Assembly: GCA_019925095.2 (NCBI GenBank)
Contig: CM034401.1
Coordinates: 8,095,838-8,159,837 of the forward strand
Direction: 5' to 3'
Source: Dendrolimus kikuchii
Taxonomy: Eukaryota > Arthropoda > Insecta > Lepidoptera > Lasiocampidae
Length of the DNA: 64,000 bases
Shown here: in pieces, positions 21,886-32,550 of the stretch
Layout: the number at the start of each line of letters is the position of its first letter
Numbering within the stretch: the stretch's first letter is position 1
Notes under the pieces: model-generated
What the model saw: the letters and a program-made list of their open reading frames with translations, nothing else
Databases searched by the model: none
Told to the model about the DNA's origin: nothing
Made by a program: the position numbers and the translations under genes

Positions 21886-22038
21886 AGAAAAGAAAAAGAG
21901 AGAGTTGATTCTCTTAACCTTACATGCAACTGGTGCAGCGGTGCTAGCAGGGGTAATTGTGACTATTAGCTGATGAGGCAAAGCCATGTTAGAATCGTTG
22001 CCTTGATTTCAGTTCTCTGGGCGGCTCGATTAGTGTGA

Positions 22039-22349
22039 TTTTATCCGTGCAGTAACGGAGAAAGAATACAATTTCCTGCGGCCGAGCGGCCTGTTGTAAG
22101 AGGCGACTTAACAACCCACAGCCAGGTGGTAGGGCATTTGCCCGACTGGATGGCTACTACCCCTGGTATAAAGTATGTCGCCATAACAACCTTGAGTTGT
22201 GTTCCGGCATTAGTGACCAGGTTCCAGTCTCCCTTAAGAGAGCAGCAGCGCATTTGTAACAACTTTGGTGTTCCAAATGTCCATAGGCGATGGTAACCGC
22301 TTTCCATCAAGTGGGCCTTCCGCCTGTCTGCTGATCTCCTGCAATAAAA
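22039..22349 (+). mobile_element. Family A repeat, full length
   Basis: TTTTATCCGTGCAGTAACGG to CTCCTGCAATAAAA. It matches the 6.8-kb copy throughout. A 105-codon antisense frame belongs to the repeat. Confidence 0.85.
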
Positions 22350-22359
22350 CAAAACCACG

Positions 22360-22640
22360 CTCTCACAGAATATCGGCTATGATTTTTTTTACCCGCTAGT
22401 GATACCTGTAACAATTTGCTGACGTCATAGGGCTATGCCGGAATCTTGATTACAACTCTCACGGCCAGCTTGATCGGTGAGATATCACGCTCTCAGAAAA
22501 TATCGGCGTGAAACAGTTTTGAGCTAATCGTGTTTCATACGGTGAGAGTCTCGATGGCCCACTTCTCCCTTCCCTATCTTATCCCCTTAATTCTCTCTGT
22601 CTGAACCCTCTATCTGATACCCTTTATCCCATATCTCCTA
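22360..22640 (+). mobile_element. LINE UTR-type repeat with internal duplication
   Basis: CACGCTCTCACAGAATATCG occurs at about 22366 and again, slightly changed, at about 22477, followed by GTGAAACAG. Downstream GGTGAGAGTCTCGATGGCCC and a C/T-rich CCCTTCCCTATC run follow. From memory this combination is typical of the untranslated part of an insect LINE. No coding attached. Confidence 0.45.
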
Positions 22641-22689
22641 TGGTTTAGTAAATAATGTTTATGGCTCTGTAGCCAAATAATATTCGGAA

Positions 22690-22935
22690 GACAAACAGAT
22701 ATATTGTATATTCTCAAATTAAGCAACTTACGCTTGTGTTATGGGTAATATAACAACGGAATACTCTGGGGCCGATCCCAGACTCCCAGACGGTGTTTGG
22801 TAACTAGACCCAGTAAATAATGGAGAAAATTCGTTTCAGAAATTTACTTTGCCAGGAATCGAAACCGGGGCCTCTGTGTTGCAGTGCGGTCAGCCGGCTT
22901 AACCCGCTCAACCACAGAGGCCGTCAAATAACGAA
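22690..22935 (-). mobile_element. SINE family D, best-preserved head
   Basis: Reversed, the head reads CCTCTGTGGTTGAGCGGGTT (A-box region) and GGTTTCGATTCC (B box, 22855-22866), i.e. tRNA-like. The body continues through TTACTGGGTCTAGTTACC to CATAACACAAGCGTAAGTTG near 22725-22744. It serves as the reference for family D in this window. Confidence 0.75.
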
Positions 22936-23664
22936 AATAGTAAACGATTATCATCTCTTTGGAACTTGTCATAGTTCATTATCTGTTACGTACTTATTAG
23001 ATTTACTATGGTACTATAAACAAGTGTCTTGTCTCAGATATACGCAACGTATTAAGCCAAGGTCTAAATACCCGGTGAAACACAAAACACGTCTTCGTGT
23101 TTTACATATCTAATAAGAACGTCTCAAAAAAAGCAATTACTAAATGTATATTTAAATGCCTCCGACAAAACAATGATGTATATTTTATAAGTTTGTTCCC
23201 AAAGGGCTTAAACGCACGAACCCATTTACTTATTGACTATTTAAGTACCGAGTAATTTATTAAGACGGATCTCCTGGGACTGATATGGAAATATATTATT
23301 GTGTTTATAACTCTATGTAATTAAACTATAAATAAAATAAAGTATTATTTTAATATAATGAATTTAATTTATTTCTATGATATGTATTGTTGAGGCATTC
23401 TAAACTGTCCAGAAAACTTTTAATTTTTAGGGCTATAAGCTTTAAGGATATAACGGTACAAATAAAATTGAAGTATCAGAATATCATTTTAAAATAAATA
23501 TCGAAATATAAATATAATCTGCTACTTGGATGATAGATAACTAATCATAAATTAATTCATTTAATTTTTTTTCCGGTTAGTGTCAATGTTTATCTGGAAT
23601 AACCTCCAAAACGCCTTAACGAATTTCAATGAAAAACTTAAGAATGACAATGATGTTCCACTAA
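22936..23664. other. No recognised feature
   Basis: AT-rich single-copy-looking sequence. Confidence 0.45.
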
Positions 23665-23885
23665 GGCAGTTTTCTGAACTAATGTGTATATTGTCACAAA
23701 TACGATGTGTGCCAACTGCAAAGGAAAACACCGTGATGACACCTACATATCGAGATAACCGATATGTCATGCCAGCTAATCCGTCTTTGACAAGCGTACT
23801 ACACTGTCAGTTCTTCCCCTATAAAAATGGGAGGTCCGATCTCAGCTGTGGGACGTCGATCGGCTATTATTATTATATGCCGCAC
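23665..23885 (+). mobile_element. SINE family B, 5'-truncated
   Basis: AAGGCAGTTTTCTGAACTAA, CATATCGAGATAACCGATAT and TGGGAGGTCCGATCTCAGCT match the body and 3' end of family B. The tRNA-like head is missing. Confidence 0.75.
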
Positions 23886-23939
23886 ATCTACTAGAGTAAA
23901 ACATGATTAGGAAATAAAAGCTTAGTAAAAATATTTTTT

Positions 23940-24782
23940 AAGAAAAAAAACCGACTTCACACTGAAAACCAAAAAATAAATGTTTAACCGACTTCTTTCT
24001 ACAAAGAAGTTGGTTAAATATTTATTTTTAGGTATTTAGTGTGAAGTTAACTTTTGTTAAAAAACCTTTGTTTTACTTTTTAGTTGCGCAAATACTTAAT
24101 AGTTTTAGAAACAATATATTATTTCTAAAACTATATACTATAGAAATGTACAACTGGCATGCGTATACAAAGCCATCTCTCTCTTCGGTATATATGCACT
24201 TCAACAAGGGTTGCTCTCGATTTCCTTGCGATCTACAAATCATATCCGGACTTAGTAACTAGAGTTAGAGTTTAAAAAAATTATTGAAAATGAATCCACA
24301 ATTGACGGAGAAATCGTCTAACATACATAACCCTGATACAGAACCCACAAAAAAAGTGTAATACTGGCACGCGTATACAAGATATTTTTCGAAAATATGT
24401 AGGCTCTCAGCGTTTTTTAATAGGGTCTACACTAGATTTCTCTGGGATACACTCATCAGATCCTGATTTGGTAACCATGGAACTACCTCGGAAGTATATA
24501 CTTACAAGTAAACAAAAAAATTGAAAATCGATTTACAATTGACGAAGATATTGTGTTACGAAAAAGTTGGTTAACAATTTTAATGAGTTTCTCTAATTCC
24601 TTGGAACCCACTCATCACATCTTGACATGGTGACAATGGGACCAATCGGGAGTACCCTTTTGATTAAAAGAAAAATGTTGGAAATCGGTTTACAATTGAC
24701 GGAGAAATTGAGTAACGAACAAACAAAAAAAACATACAGACGAATTGTGAACCTCCTCCTTTTTGAAGTCGGTTAACCAAAC
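23940..24782. mobile_element. Element with GAAGTCGGTT ends and internal repeats (family J)
   Basis: AAAACCGACTTCACACTGAA lies at the left and TTTTTGAAGTCGGTTAACC at the right, in inverted orientation. A second small inverted pair (AACCGACTTCTTTCTACAAA with GAAGTTGGTTAAA) lies at about 23990-24018. Inside, a unit containing ACAATTGACG recurs at about 24298, 24535 and 24691 with a preceding ACTCATCA/GGAACCCACTC-type phrase. No transposase frame is seen. Probably a non-autonomous DNA element. Confidence 0.55.
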
Positions 24783-24796
24783 ATATTATTTATCCA

Positions 24797-24828
24797 AATC
24801 TCGTGCGAACGAAGTGACGGACAGAGAT
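24797..24828 (+). mobile_element. Helitron-type 3' end remnant
   Basis: CTCGTGCGAACGAAGTGACG then GACAGAGATAGT matches the GCGAACGAAGTCGCGGGCAGAAGCTAG end at 8.84-8.87 kb. Nothing recognisable upstream belongs to it. Confidence 0.5.
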
Positions 24829-25745
24829 AGTAATTAATAAACAAGAAAGTTTTATATAGAATAGAACATCTTAAATCAATACAAATTCTCAAAAGTGCGA
24901 CCCTTGTCCTAATAACCTACAAGCCTTTGAACGACCAAAGTGCGATCATTCCGCAGCCCTTTTCCAATGTCATGGTGAATCAACAAAATGTTTTGTCATA
25001 ACGAAATACAAAGTTGGAGCTTGTATTTAATGTTGGGTAAATAAGTGTTTTGTTTACAAGTTTCGAATTAAGTGTGTTTATTAGTACTCCGGGGATCCTT
25101 TCTTGGGGAGTATTTGGTATTATGAACACAAGTCATAATACCGATTTAAATAATGAGTTGGTGATAAATAAGATGATAATAAATGATTTAAATAAAGTGT
25201 AACAGCCTTGCAGAGATTTGGGTAAGGAAGTACCAAATATTAACTATTTAGGCAGGGCTTCCCTTTTATTGTTCAGCCTTTGATGTGATTATTCACACAG
25301 CACAGTAAGAAATGAACCACGTCTACACGCCGCTACGCCTTTTATACGAAAATACTACCCTACAAAACAATAACATTGCATCATAGCTAAAAATAGCAAT
25401 TAAATTATAGTGTTGCCAGGATCACAAAAACAATTATAATAATTAGTTACCGATGCACTAAATTATCTAGACGCTAATTTAGAGGGCTTATAAAATTAAC
25501 TGAAGAGTTAATAGAAATTAAAAGACATAAAAGAAAATTGTACTTTAATTATAAATGGAATCATCTAATAAATCGACTAAAAATATTATCTATGACGATT
25601 GTATATGTGATATTAATATACATTAAGATTCTTATAACTACTGTGGTGGACATCTTGTAACAAAAGTAAGATAATTGCATGACGAATTTTACGATGTTTT
25701 ACTTTTATGTCATAAATTTATTTTTCCAATGGTATATAATTAAAA
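24829..25745. other. No recognised feature
   Basis: AT-rich single-copy-looking sequence. Confidence 0.45.
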
Positions 25746-26030
25746 GCCTTGGTAGCTTAGTTCTTAATGCTCTCGAGTCACAAACTGGCATTTCGTAAGA
25801 GACGTGGGTTAGCATCCAGGCCGGTAAGCAGTGTTCTGACCTAATGTGCCTATTGTTACAGTTACCAACCACGTGTTGTAAATGAAAGGAAACATCGTGA
25901 TAAGATAACCGATGTATCAAATCCACCAATCTGCCTTGGACATACATGACTGTTATACTGTCCGTTCCTCCATTAAGTGGGGAGGCCCGAGTAAAACAGT
26001 GGGACGTTATGGGCATATTATTATTTTTGT
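25746..26030 (+). mobile_element. SINE family B, full length, diverged head
   Basis: CCTTGGTAGCTTAGTTCTTA is the A-box end. A B box-like GTGGGTTAGCATCCAGG follows, then CAGTGTTCTGACCTAATGTG and, at the 3' end, GGAGGCCCGAGTAAAACAGT then GGGACGTTATGGGC. A 103-codon antisense frame is incidental. Confidence 0.75.
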
Positions 26031-26234
26031 ATGTCTTTAGAGACTACGAGCCATACAAGTAGCCCGGACATTTGGAGGGGCCATGGGAAGGACAACACGT
26101 AGAGGCCGATGACAAATTTAATGTAAATGTGGCGTGACACTTGTAATTATTATTTATAACAATAGCCTTGAATCTGCGATGAGAGGTATTGTTTTCCAGC
26201 TAGTACTAGTGCTGCCTGTCAAGGCCAGCACGCA

Positions 26235-26868
26235 GAGGACACGATGCATGTTTTTTAGATTTATTGTCTGTTTGTTCGGGATTCACATAAAAACTACTGG
26301 GCCGATTTCGAAGTGTTTTTCGCTGATCGACAGCAAATTTGTAGACTTAAAATCTACGCTACTTTTCATCCTGGGAACCCTGCGGAAATTTTAAATTTTA
26401 AAATCCCACCAACAAAAGATTGTAACGCTTTAGTGGTGCCCTCTATTTGCATACCAAGTGTCATTATGAATTCTCTCGTCAGGCCCCGAGATAGAACGAT
26501 TATGAAACGCTGAAAGTTATATTTTTAATGATATCTCAAGTATCCTCGCTGTATTCAAATTGAGTCCTCTATAATAATAACCTACAAATCTACACCAATG
26601 AATAGAATTAAAGTGTTTGTCGATTTTTTCACTGATCGATAGCAAATTTTACGTAATAAAATGTGTGATATTTTTTATCCCGGAATCCCGCGGGAATATT
26701 CCCGGGGGCGGTTTGAAATTCGGGTGCATTAAAATTGGCTTATTCCCACACAATTATCACTAAAAAGATAGCTTACATTCTTTTTTATTTCTGCAGTACT
26801 TCATGTGCCGGGAATCCCGCGGGAATATTAAGTCAAGCGTGGACAAAGTCGCGAGGATATCCTAGTTA
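26235..26868 (+). mobile_element. Helitron-like family G copy with foreign middle block
   Basis: TTTGTTCGGGATTCACATAA begins the recognisable part and GGGAATATTAAGTCAAGCGT..GATATCCTAGTT ends it. TATCCCGGAATCCCGCGGGA (near 26677) is present. Between 26394 and 26620 the usual G sequence is replaced by a 227-bp block that also occurs next to the 39.5-kb copy. The short plus-strand frames crossing it are not conserved. Confidence 0.7.
26394..26620 (+). repeat. 227-bp duplicated block (copy 1)
   Basis: Nearly identical to 39301-39526, sharing for example TGCATACCAAGTGTCATTAT, GAACGATTATGAAACGCTGA and TACACCAATGAATAGAATT. By eye it is clearly the closest repeat pair of this length in the window. 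Confidence 0.8.
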
Positions 26869-26929
26869 TTTATATATCGATAAATGAAATCAGCACAGTG
26901 CGTGTTGGGTGATGCACATTAAAGGATAT

Positions 26930-26990
26930 CGTAGAGGACACGAGTGTACCTTGTTTTTGCCATTTGGCTAAGAAAAATGTTAAAAAGAAT
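26930..26990 (-). repeat. Dispersed repeat family F fragment
   Basis: ACCTTGTTTTTGCCATTTGG then CTAAGAAAAATG is the same phrase as at 10.70 kb. Confidence 0.45.
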
Positions 26991-27292
26991 TTAATCTAAA
27001 ATAACCATATCTCCAAACTACTCAAGAGATTTTATTCAACCTAATTTTTTTTCAAAGTGGTTTTCAAGCTTTATGACTTCAATGAGGGGTATAATTTTTA
27101 CGATTTTGGAAGCGAACATTTCGTCACCTATTGACTTAAATAGAAAAGATAATATTAGGCTTTTAGTATTATTGTTATGATTTTTCGAAATCTTTGATGT
27201 CTTCAGTGTCTTGTGCAAATAGGTATCTTCTATGTAAGTGTGCTTCATCCTACACCATATCCCCGCTTGACATTTTTTCATGGCTTGATGTT

Positions 27293-27354
27293 AGCAGACA
27301 GGCAGACGGCCCACCTGATGGAAAGCAGTTACAATCGCCTATGGACAATTGACA
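27293..27354 (-). mobile_element. Family A repeat, 60-bp fragment
   Basis: GCAGACAGGCAGACGGCCCA to CGCCTATGGACAATTG. It retains the AATAAAA-proximal end without the terminal AATAAAA. Confidence 0.7.
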
Positions 27355-27835
27355 TAACGTGAGATTGTGGTCAGACGCGAACCTATTCGAAAATACATAT
27401 ATAACTAATAATCATTTCTATCTGTTTCACCAGACCATTGCGTAGCGCCATATAGACTATATCTCCCTGGCAGATTGTATTTATGTAGATTTAGCAATTA
27501 ACATACAGACAGACGAGCGAACATGACAATTTTATATGGGTTCTATTTTTGTCATAATAGCTATAGAAACTTAAAAAAGCAATAAAAATTCCAATAAAAG
27601 CACATTCGAATCCAGATGCGAACTAAAGACAACGCAATACATTTGAATGTGCATCGGTTATATCGATGGGTAATAGCGTTGAACCGCCGCCAAGAATGCA
27701 TCAATTGATTATTGATATTGCGATGCTATATTCGTTCACAAGAAAATGAGCCTTCAGTACCGAGACGGGTTGCATGCTCAGGGTTGCTTATCTGCTTCCA
27801 ATTTTATTCCAATGCTAAAACTTTAATATTACTTC
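27355..27835. other. No recognised feature
   Basis: Contains a GTTCTATTTTTGTCATAATAG phrase (27540) perhaps related to family F. Otherwise nothing. Confidence 0.4.
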
Positions 27836-28116
27836 ACGCTCGTGCAGGAACGGAGAAAGAATACAATTTTCTGCGGCCGGGCGGCCTGTCGTAAGAGCCC
27901 AACAAAACATCCCACAGCCAGGTGGTAGCGTATTTGCCCGTGTGGATGGCTACCAGCCCTGGTCTAAACTATGCCACCATAACAACTTTGAGTTGTGTTC
28001 CAGCATTAACAGAAAATTACCAGTCTCCCTTAGAAACAAATATCAATAGGCGATGGTAACCACTTTCTGCCGGGTGGGCCATCTGCCCGTCTGCTGAACT
28101 CAAACAATAAAAAAAC
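27836..28116 (+). mobile_element. Family A repeat with internal deletion
   Basis: CGTGCAGGAACGGAGAAAGA to CTCAAACAATAAAAAAA. The segment around CTTAAGAGAGCAGCAGCGCA is missing, so the copy is about 30 bases short. Confidence 0.8.
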
Positions 28117-28206
28117 TATTTTTAGAAAAAAGTTTTTTTTACTTTCAAAAAATAATTATATCGAAACGAATTACTCTTTTCTGTCTGATATGATACTATT
28201 TTCTTC

Positions 28207-28508
28207 GTTACTAGCGGTTTCGGCAGACGTTGTTCTACCCTGAAAAAATAAAAATCTAGAACCTGGTTCCAGCGCCACCTACCAAACCAGCCCTGAACCC
28301 ACTCAAATACATTTTGTTTTACACCTTGGGCTATATTATTCAAGTTTTAGTAATAATTCTTAATTTTTTCTAGTAATAAATATGGCCTGTATTAATCTGA
28401 GATAATGTAGCATTCTCATGTTGAAAGAATTTTTGAAATTGGTCCAGAAGTTTCGAGTTTATTCGCTACAAACATACATCTTGCCCCTTTATAATATTAG
28501 TATAGATA
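28207..28508 (-). mobile_element. Mini-Helitron, apparently complete
   Basis: The minus-strand 5' end reads TATACTAATATTATAAAGGG (plus coordinates about 28486-28505). The 3' end at 28207 reads CCGAAACCGCTAG. Inside is CCTGAAAAAATAAAAATCTA next to CCAGCGCCACCTACC, a pair of phrases repeated at 52.2 kb. About 300 bp, no coding capacity. It abuts a later LINE-tail insertion at its 5' edge. Confidence 0.7.
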
Positions 28509-28777
28509 CATACATACATACATAACTTCACGCCAGTTCCCTTGCGGGGTAGGCACGAACAACAGAGTGCCATTTAGGCTTATTCTTACACACCTCACTT
28601 GCCTCTTTGACATTCATAACTCTTGTCATGCAAGCTCGTCTGTTCTTAAGGCTCCTGACATCACCTTCTGCTAGTACACGATCAATTTGATCATGGAAGG
28701 TGTGTCGTGGCCTTCCACGACTTCTGCATCCATCCACTTTTGCATTGTATATCTGTTGAGTCATTCTTGTATAGATA
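28500..28777 (-). pseudogene. 5'-truncated LINE tail (KVDGCRSRGR lineage)
   Basis: A minus-strand frame (28905-28528) includes QIYNAKVDGCRSRGRPRHTF, then HDQIDRVLAEGDVRSLKNRR and a VKEASEVCKNKPKWHSVV end. The stop is just before an (ATGT)n-type 3' tail, which reads ACATACATACATACAT on the plus strand. GTATAGATA flanks the insertion on both sides (28500-28508 and 28769-28777), a likely target-site duplication. Only the polyprotein C-terminus is present. The frame's first about 40 codons are host AT-rich sequence. Confidence 0.8.
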
Positions 28778-28940
28778 TATGTAGTATAGATATATAGGTA
28801 TATAGGTATATAAAGTAAAATTATATGTATATAGTAATATCTAAACTCTACAGTATTCGTGTGGCAATAGCAATATCTATACAATATTAATAGTGGCAAT
28901 AACACATAATATATTAATATATTAATAAGATATCGACTGA
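28778..28940. repeat. AT-rich simple-sequence tract
   Basis: TATAGGTATATAGGTATATA-type runs followed by TATTAATATATTAATA. No gene. Confidence 0.6.
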
Positions 28941-29204
28941 CTTGATGAATCTCAGTCTAGATATTCATGAAACTTAATCGAGACTGTCAACCTAAAATTG
29001 ACACCTGTGCACAACAAACAAGTCGCTACAAATAGGTAACCTAAGTAATTTGAAAATTGATTTCTGACTGTAGCTCTTGGCAGTGTATAGAACTTATGTT
29101 TATGTACACATCAAGATAGAGCACTACAATCAACAGTTGTGTTGACCTATATATAGTCAGTGTCGGTTTAGACATTAAATGAACTGTATATTTTTGAATT
29201 ATAT

Positions 29205-29290
29205 TTTCTTAAGTTTTCGCGACTTGAATATATAATAATTAATAGTTTTTAATTACATAATAATTTCAACGGTTTTAAGCGCGAAAATTT
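29205..29290 (-). mobile_element. Penelope-like terminal-repeat fragment
   Basis: TATTTTCTTAAGTTTTCGCG then ACTTGAATATATAAT and ACGGTTTTAAGCGCG match, reversed, the end of the repeat at 59.2 kb. The GAAACGTCG part is missing. Confidence 0.5.
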
Positions 29291-29792
29291 TTTTATGTTT
29301 AAATCTATCTATTATATTTATAGACGAGCTTTGAAATTTAATTTATACATATTCTTATGTATGTATAACTACTACAAATATTTAATTTACTGTTGTATAC
29401 CAATAATTGAACAGCAATCATTTTTCAAAATCGCCTAATTCTACTCAAGGGTTGCCTGAAAGAGACAAGACGGGCTACTGTATAAACTATCCTATTCACT
29501 ATTTTGTCCTTTTGTTTTTGGTGTGCGATTGATAGTTCCATACTAGCGATTGTTATTCCCATTTTCTTTCTCTATTGACTTATTTACATTATGACCTCTT
29601 CCACGGCAGCAAGGAGGAAAGTAGCAAGTGAAATGTGCAGTGTGAGTATGTAAACACAATATACTCTAAATCTACTCACAGACATATTCACACGGCCTAA
29701 TTATCTGTTTGCTGCCGTGGAAGTGGACATTAAAGGAGGGGTTAGATTTTACCTTATCTTAAGTTCTTATACACACTATAATTCTATGTGAT
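29291..29792. other. No recognised feature
   Basis: AT-rich. GCTGCCGTGGAAG-type phrase at about 29712 is the reverse complement of CTTCCACGGCAGC at about 29599, a loose 13-base inverted pair, otherwise nothing. Confidence 0.45.
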
Positions 29793-30440
29793 ATATGGAA
29801 GAAGATAATAATAAAAGTACAATAAAAACAAGACCACACATTTGATGAAATCATGAATAATCCGCTTTGCCCGCATTTTCAGTGTCAAATAATACACGCA
29901 GATCAAGTCAAGATAGTTTTTAGTCCATAGTCGTCTACCATAGCTATAAAGATATCGTTTATGATGAATGTCTATACGATAATTTTGCGGTATATATGGA
30001 AGAAAATAATAGATAATCATTATCTACTGCGGTATAAATATTAGAGTAAAAACGAGACGACGTATTTGATGAAGCCATGAAATATTCCGCTTTAGCCGCA
30101 TTTTCAATTTCAATAAAAATATACGCAGATCAAGTCAAGATAGCTTTTAGTCCCCAAGTCGTCCACTATAGCTATAAAAATATGAAAGTCTATACGATAT
30201 AAGTCGGCGAGATATTATATATGGAAGAAAATAATAGACAATCATTATCTACTGCGGTATAAATATTAACTAATAAAAAAAATTACAATAAAAACGAGAC
30301 GACGTATTTGATTAAATCATGAAAAATTCCGCTTTGACCGCATTTCTAATGTCAATAAAAATGTACGCGGAACAACTCAAGATAGTTTTTAGTCGATAAG
30401 TCGTCCATTATAGCTATAAAGATATGAAAGTCCGATATTT
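29793..30440. repeat. Three-unit tandem repeat, about 200-225 bp period
   Basis: The phrase ATATGGAAGAA starts at about 29793, 29994 and 30219. Each unit goes on to a GAGACGACGTATTTGAT-type phrase, a TCCGCTTTGCCCGCATTTTC phrase, then CAAGTCAAGATAGTTTTTAG and TAGCTATAAAGATAT. Units 2 and 3 also contain ATCATTATCTACTGCGGTAT. Unit 1 is shorter. No coding potential is visible. It resembles a short satellite or an internal array of a transposon. Confidence 0.8.
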
Positions 30441-31540
30441 TATGGCGTTTTTACGTGATACCCGCAAGTTATAATATTTACATTCTGTTTTATGGTCGGT
30501 CCGTCCTGCTCGCCAGGCTTTCGTGGGCATGTTAAATATTTGCAAGAAATTATAGAGTTTAAATTATTCAAATATTTCAATGGTTACATTCAGACAGGAA
30601 ATATTTAATTAAATAAAGAAAAACTTGCTAATTATTTCTCTTAACATTTGTTGTGTATTTTCCTAACGGACCCGATGGACATTATTCTGCCATAAAAATA
30701 ATAAAGAGGCCATAGCAGGTGGTTGTCTTACTACCAAATATAAAAAAAAAACATTAAAATCAGAGGAGTTCCACTAGAAACACCGTGACACGAGATTTTT
30801 AGATTTAGATGATTATAAGGTGGAAAAAGAATTTAAAGAGCTCCTAAACTCTAGATGATAGATAATCCTACAGATCACTATTCTTTGATATTTAGCATTT
30901 TATTATTTAAAAAAGGTACATATTTTAGGCCCAATCAGTCAAAAATGTTGAGTTTTTATAATTTACTTTTTATTTTTTTTGTTGATGTATTAAAAATGTT
31001 TTGAATAATAAAAACATCAAAAAGTAACCGAAAAATGACATATAGCGCCATTAGCTCATGTTCGATTTATAAGGTTGTTTATTTAATTTTTGAGCTGGTG
31101 TTATTATTTAATGATAGCGGAAATGTAGCATAATCTTTCGCGCCCGTAGCGTCTATTGAAATAGTAGCTGTCGCTTAGACCGAGGCCATCATTATAAAAA
31201 CTGCCGTCAAGCGGTGAATATTTTGAAAAATAACTTAAAGTCGTGTGCGGTGTATGAATATGTTAGTGCTATTTATTTTCTCAAAATTTGTGACATATAG
31301 CACACCATAGATGTGAAGAAATAGAAATTAATTCAGTATTGAATCTAAATTCGGAAGCCTGATTGTTTTTTGGAAAAATCTGTTATAATAGAACTGTATA
31401 GAAGTCCGTGAAAACCACGATAATAATGCCGCATGCATTTAAATTCTGAAGCTTCCTATAGATTTTTAGCTAGACCTAATTCTACAAGTTACCAAAATTT
31501 TCACTTACAGTTACCGCAGCCATGCATTTTTAAGAGCGCC
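30441..31540. other. No recognised feature
   Basis: Mostly AT-rich, single-copy in appearance. Nothing supported. Confidence 0.45.
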
Positions 31541-31970
31541 TCCCTTGTACCGCGTAAGGAGCTGAAACTTTTAACATGTACATAAAACCACGCGGCCTAC
31601 TTCACGCGATCGGAACAGGGCAATAAAAGTGGGCCCGAAATAAGCTAGCCAATATCAATCAGCCGAATGGCATCGAGGTGCGGCCGATTCGACTCCGGCG
31701 GCTCGCCATTCCAAGGGATTGTACACGAAATGGCATGTCAATCCATACTGTATTTGAATGTAGGGATGTCGTATAGCTGGCTGTTTTCTTATCGTATCGG
31801 CATTTTGCATGGTCGCATCGATGTGGTTCCTCGATGTGTCTTGTGTTTGAATGATCACTGTATGGGCCACGTACATTATTTATGAGTTTTTTAAAACCCA
31901 TACATATTAATAAGTAATAATAAGCATTGCTGTGAAGTGAACATAGGAGTTCGCATCGATAAGCGAACAT
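31541..31970. other. GC-richer unique block, function unknown
   Basis: Sequence complexity and GC rise here and open frames of 72-103 codons occur in three frames on both strands (for example 31970-31659 minus). None carries a recognisable domain and they overlap each other, so none can be preferred. It matches no other repeat in the window. It may be conserved non-coding DNA or an undetected exon. Confidence 0.35.
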
Positions 31971-32167
31971 GCTCGCTCGCTCTCATATGTCGCGTATACC
32001 ACAATATCATTGTATCAAACATTATAATTTTATAATACTTATCAATATCAATAATTATTAATTTTTTTATACGTCTAGCATTTATCATTTATATAATACA
32101 TATCATTATATCCAACCAAGTGATTATGATTTACTATCATTTCACAACGCATTCTATGACATTCTTT

Positions 32168-32185
32168 CATCATCATCATCATCAT
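32168..32185. repeat. (CAT)n microsatellite
   Basis: Six uninterrupted CAT units. Confidence 0.85.
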
Positions 32186-32243
32186 ATCACATCACCATAA
32201 TTTGTACGGGTACCATGTCGTGTCCCGTACAATTTCTTGATGC

Positions 32244-32550
32244 TTTTTTTTATCGCCGGAGGCAGCAGACAGGCTAATAGCCCATCTGATGGAAAGTAGT
32301 TACCGTCACTTATAGACATTTGAATAGTAAAGTTGCCACAGATCAGCTACCAGCCTCGAAGACGGGACTGAAACCTGACTACTAATTCTGGAACATATTT
32401 CAATATTGTTATGGCGGCATACTCTAGGCCAGGGCTGATAGCTGTGCAGATCGGAAAATAGAAAATGGGTTCTTTTGTTGCTTCTTACAATAAGCTGTCT
32501 AGCCACAGAAATTAGTATTCTTTCTCCATTTGTTCCTGTACGGATAAAAT
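32244..32550 (-). mobile_element. Family A repeat, diverged copy
   Basis: TTTTTTTTATCGCCGGAGGC to TTCCTGTACGGATAAAA. Among the most diverged near-complete copies. Its inner end keeps TTTTAT. Confidence 0.75.

Noticed and set aside
29793..30440. CRISPR-like array
   Set aside because: Units are 200-225 bp, diverged, without short direct repeats and spacers; the DNA is eukaryotic.
31659..31970. Coding gene in the GC-richer block
   Set aside because: Competing frames on both strands and no recognisable domain or splice sites.
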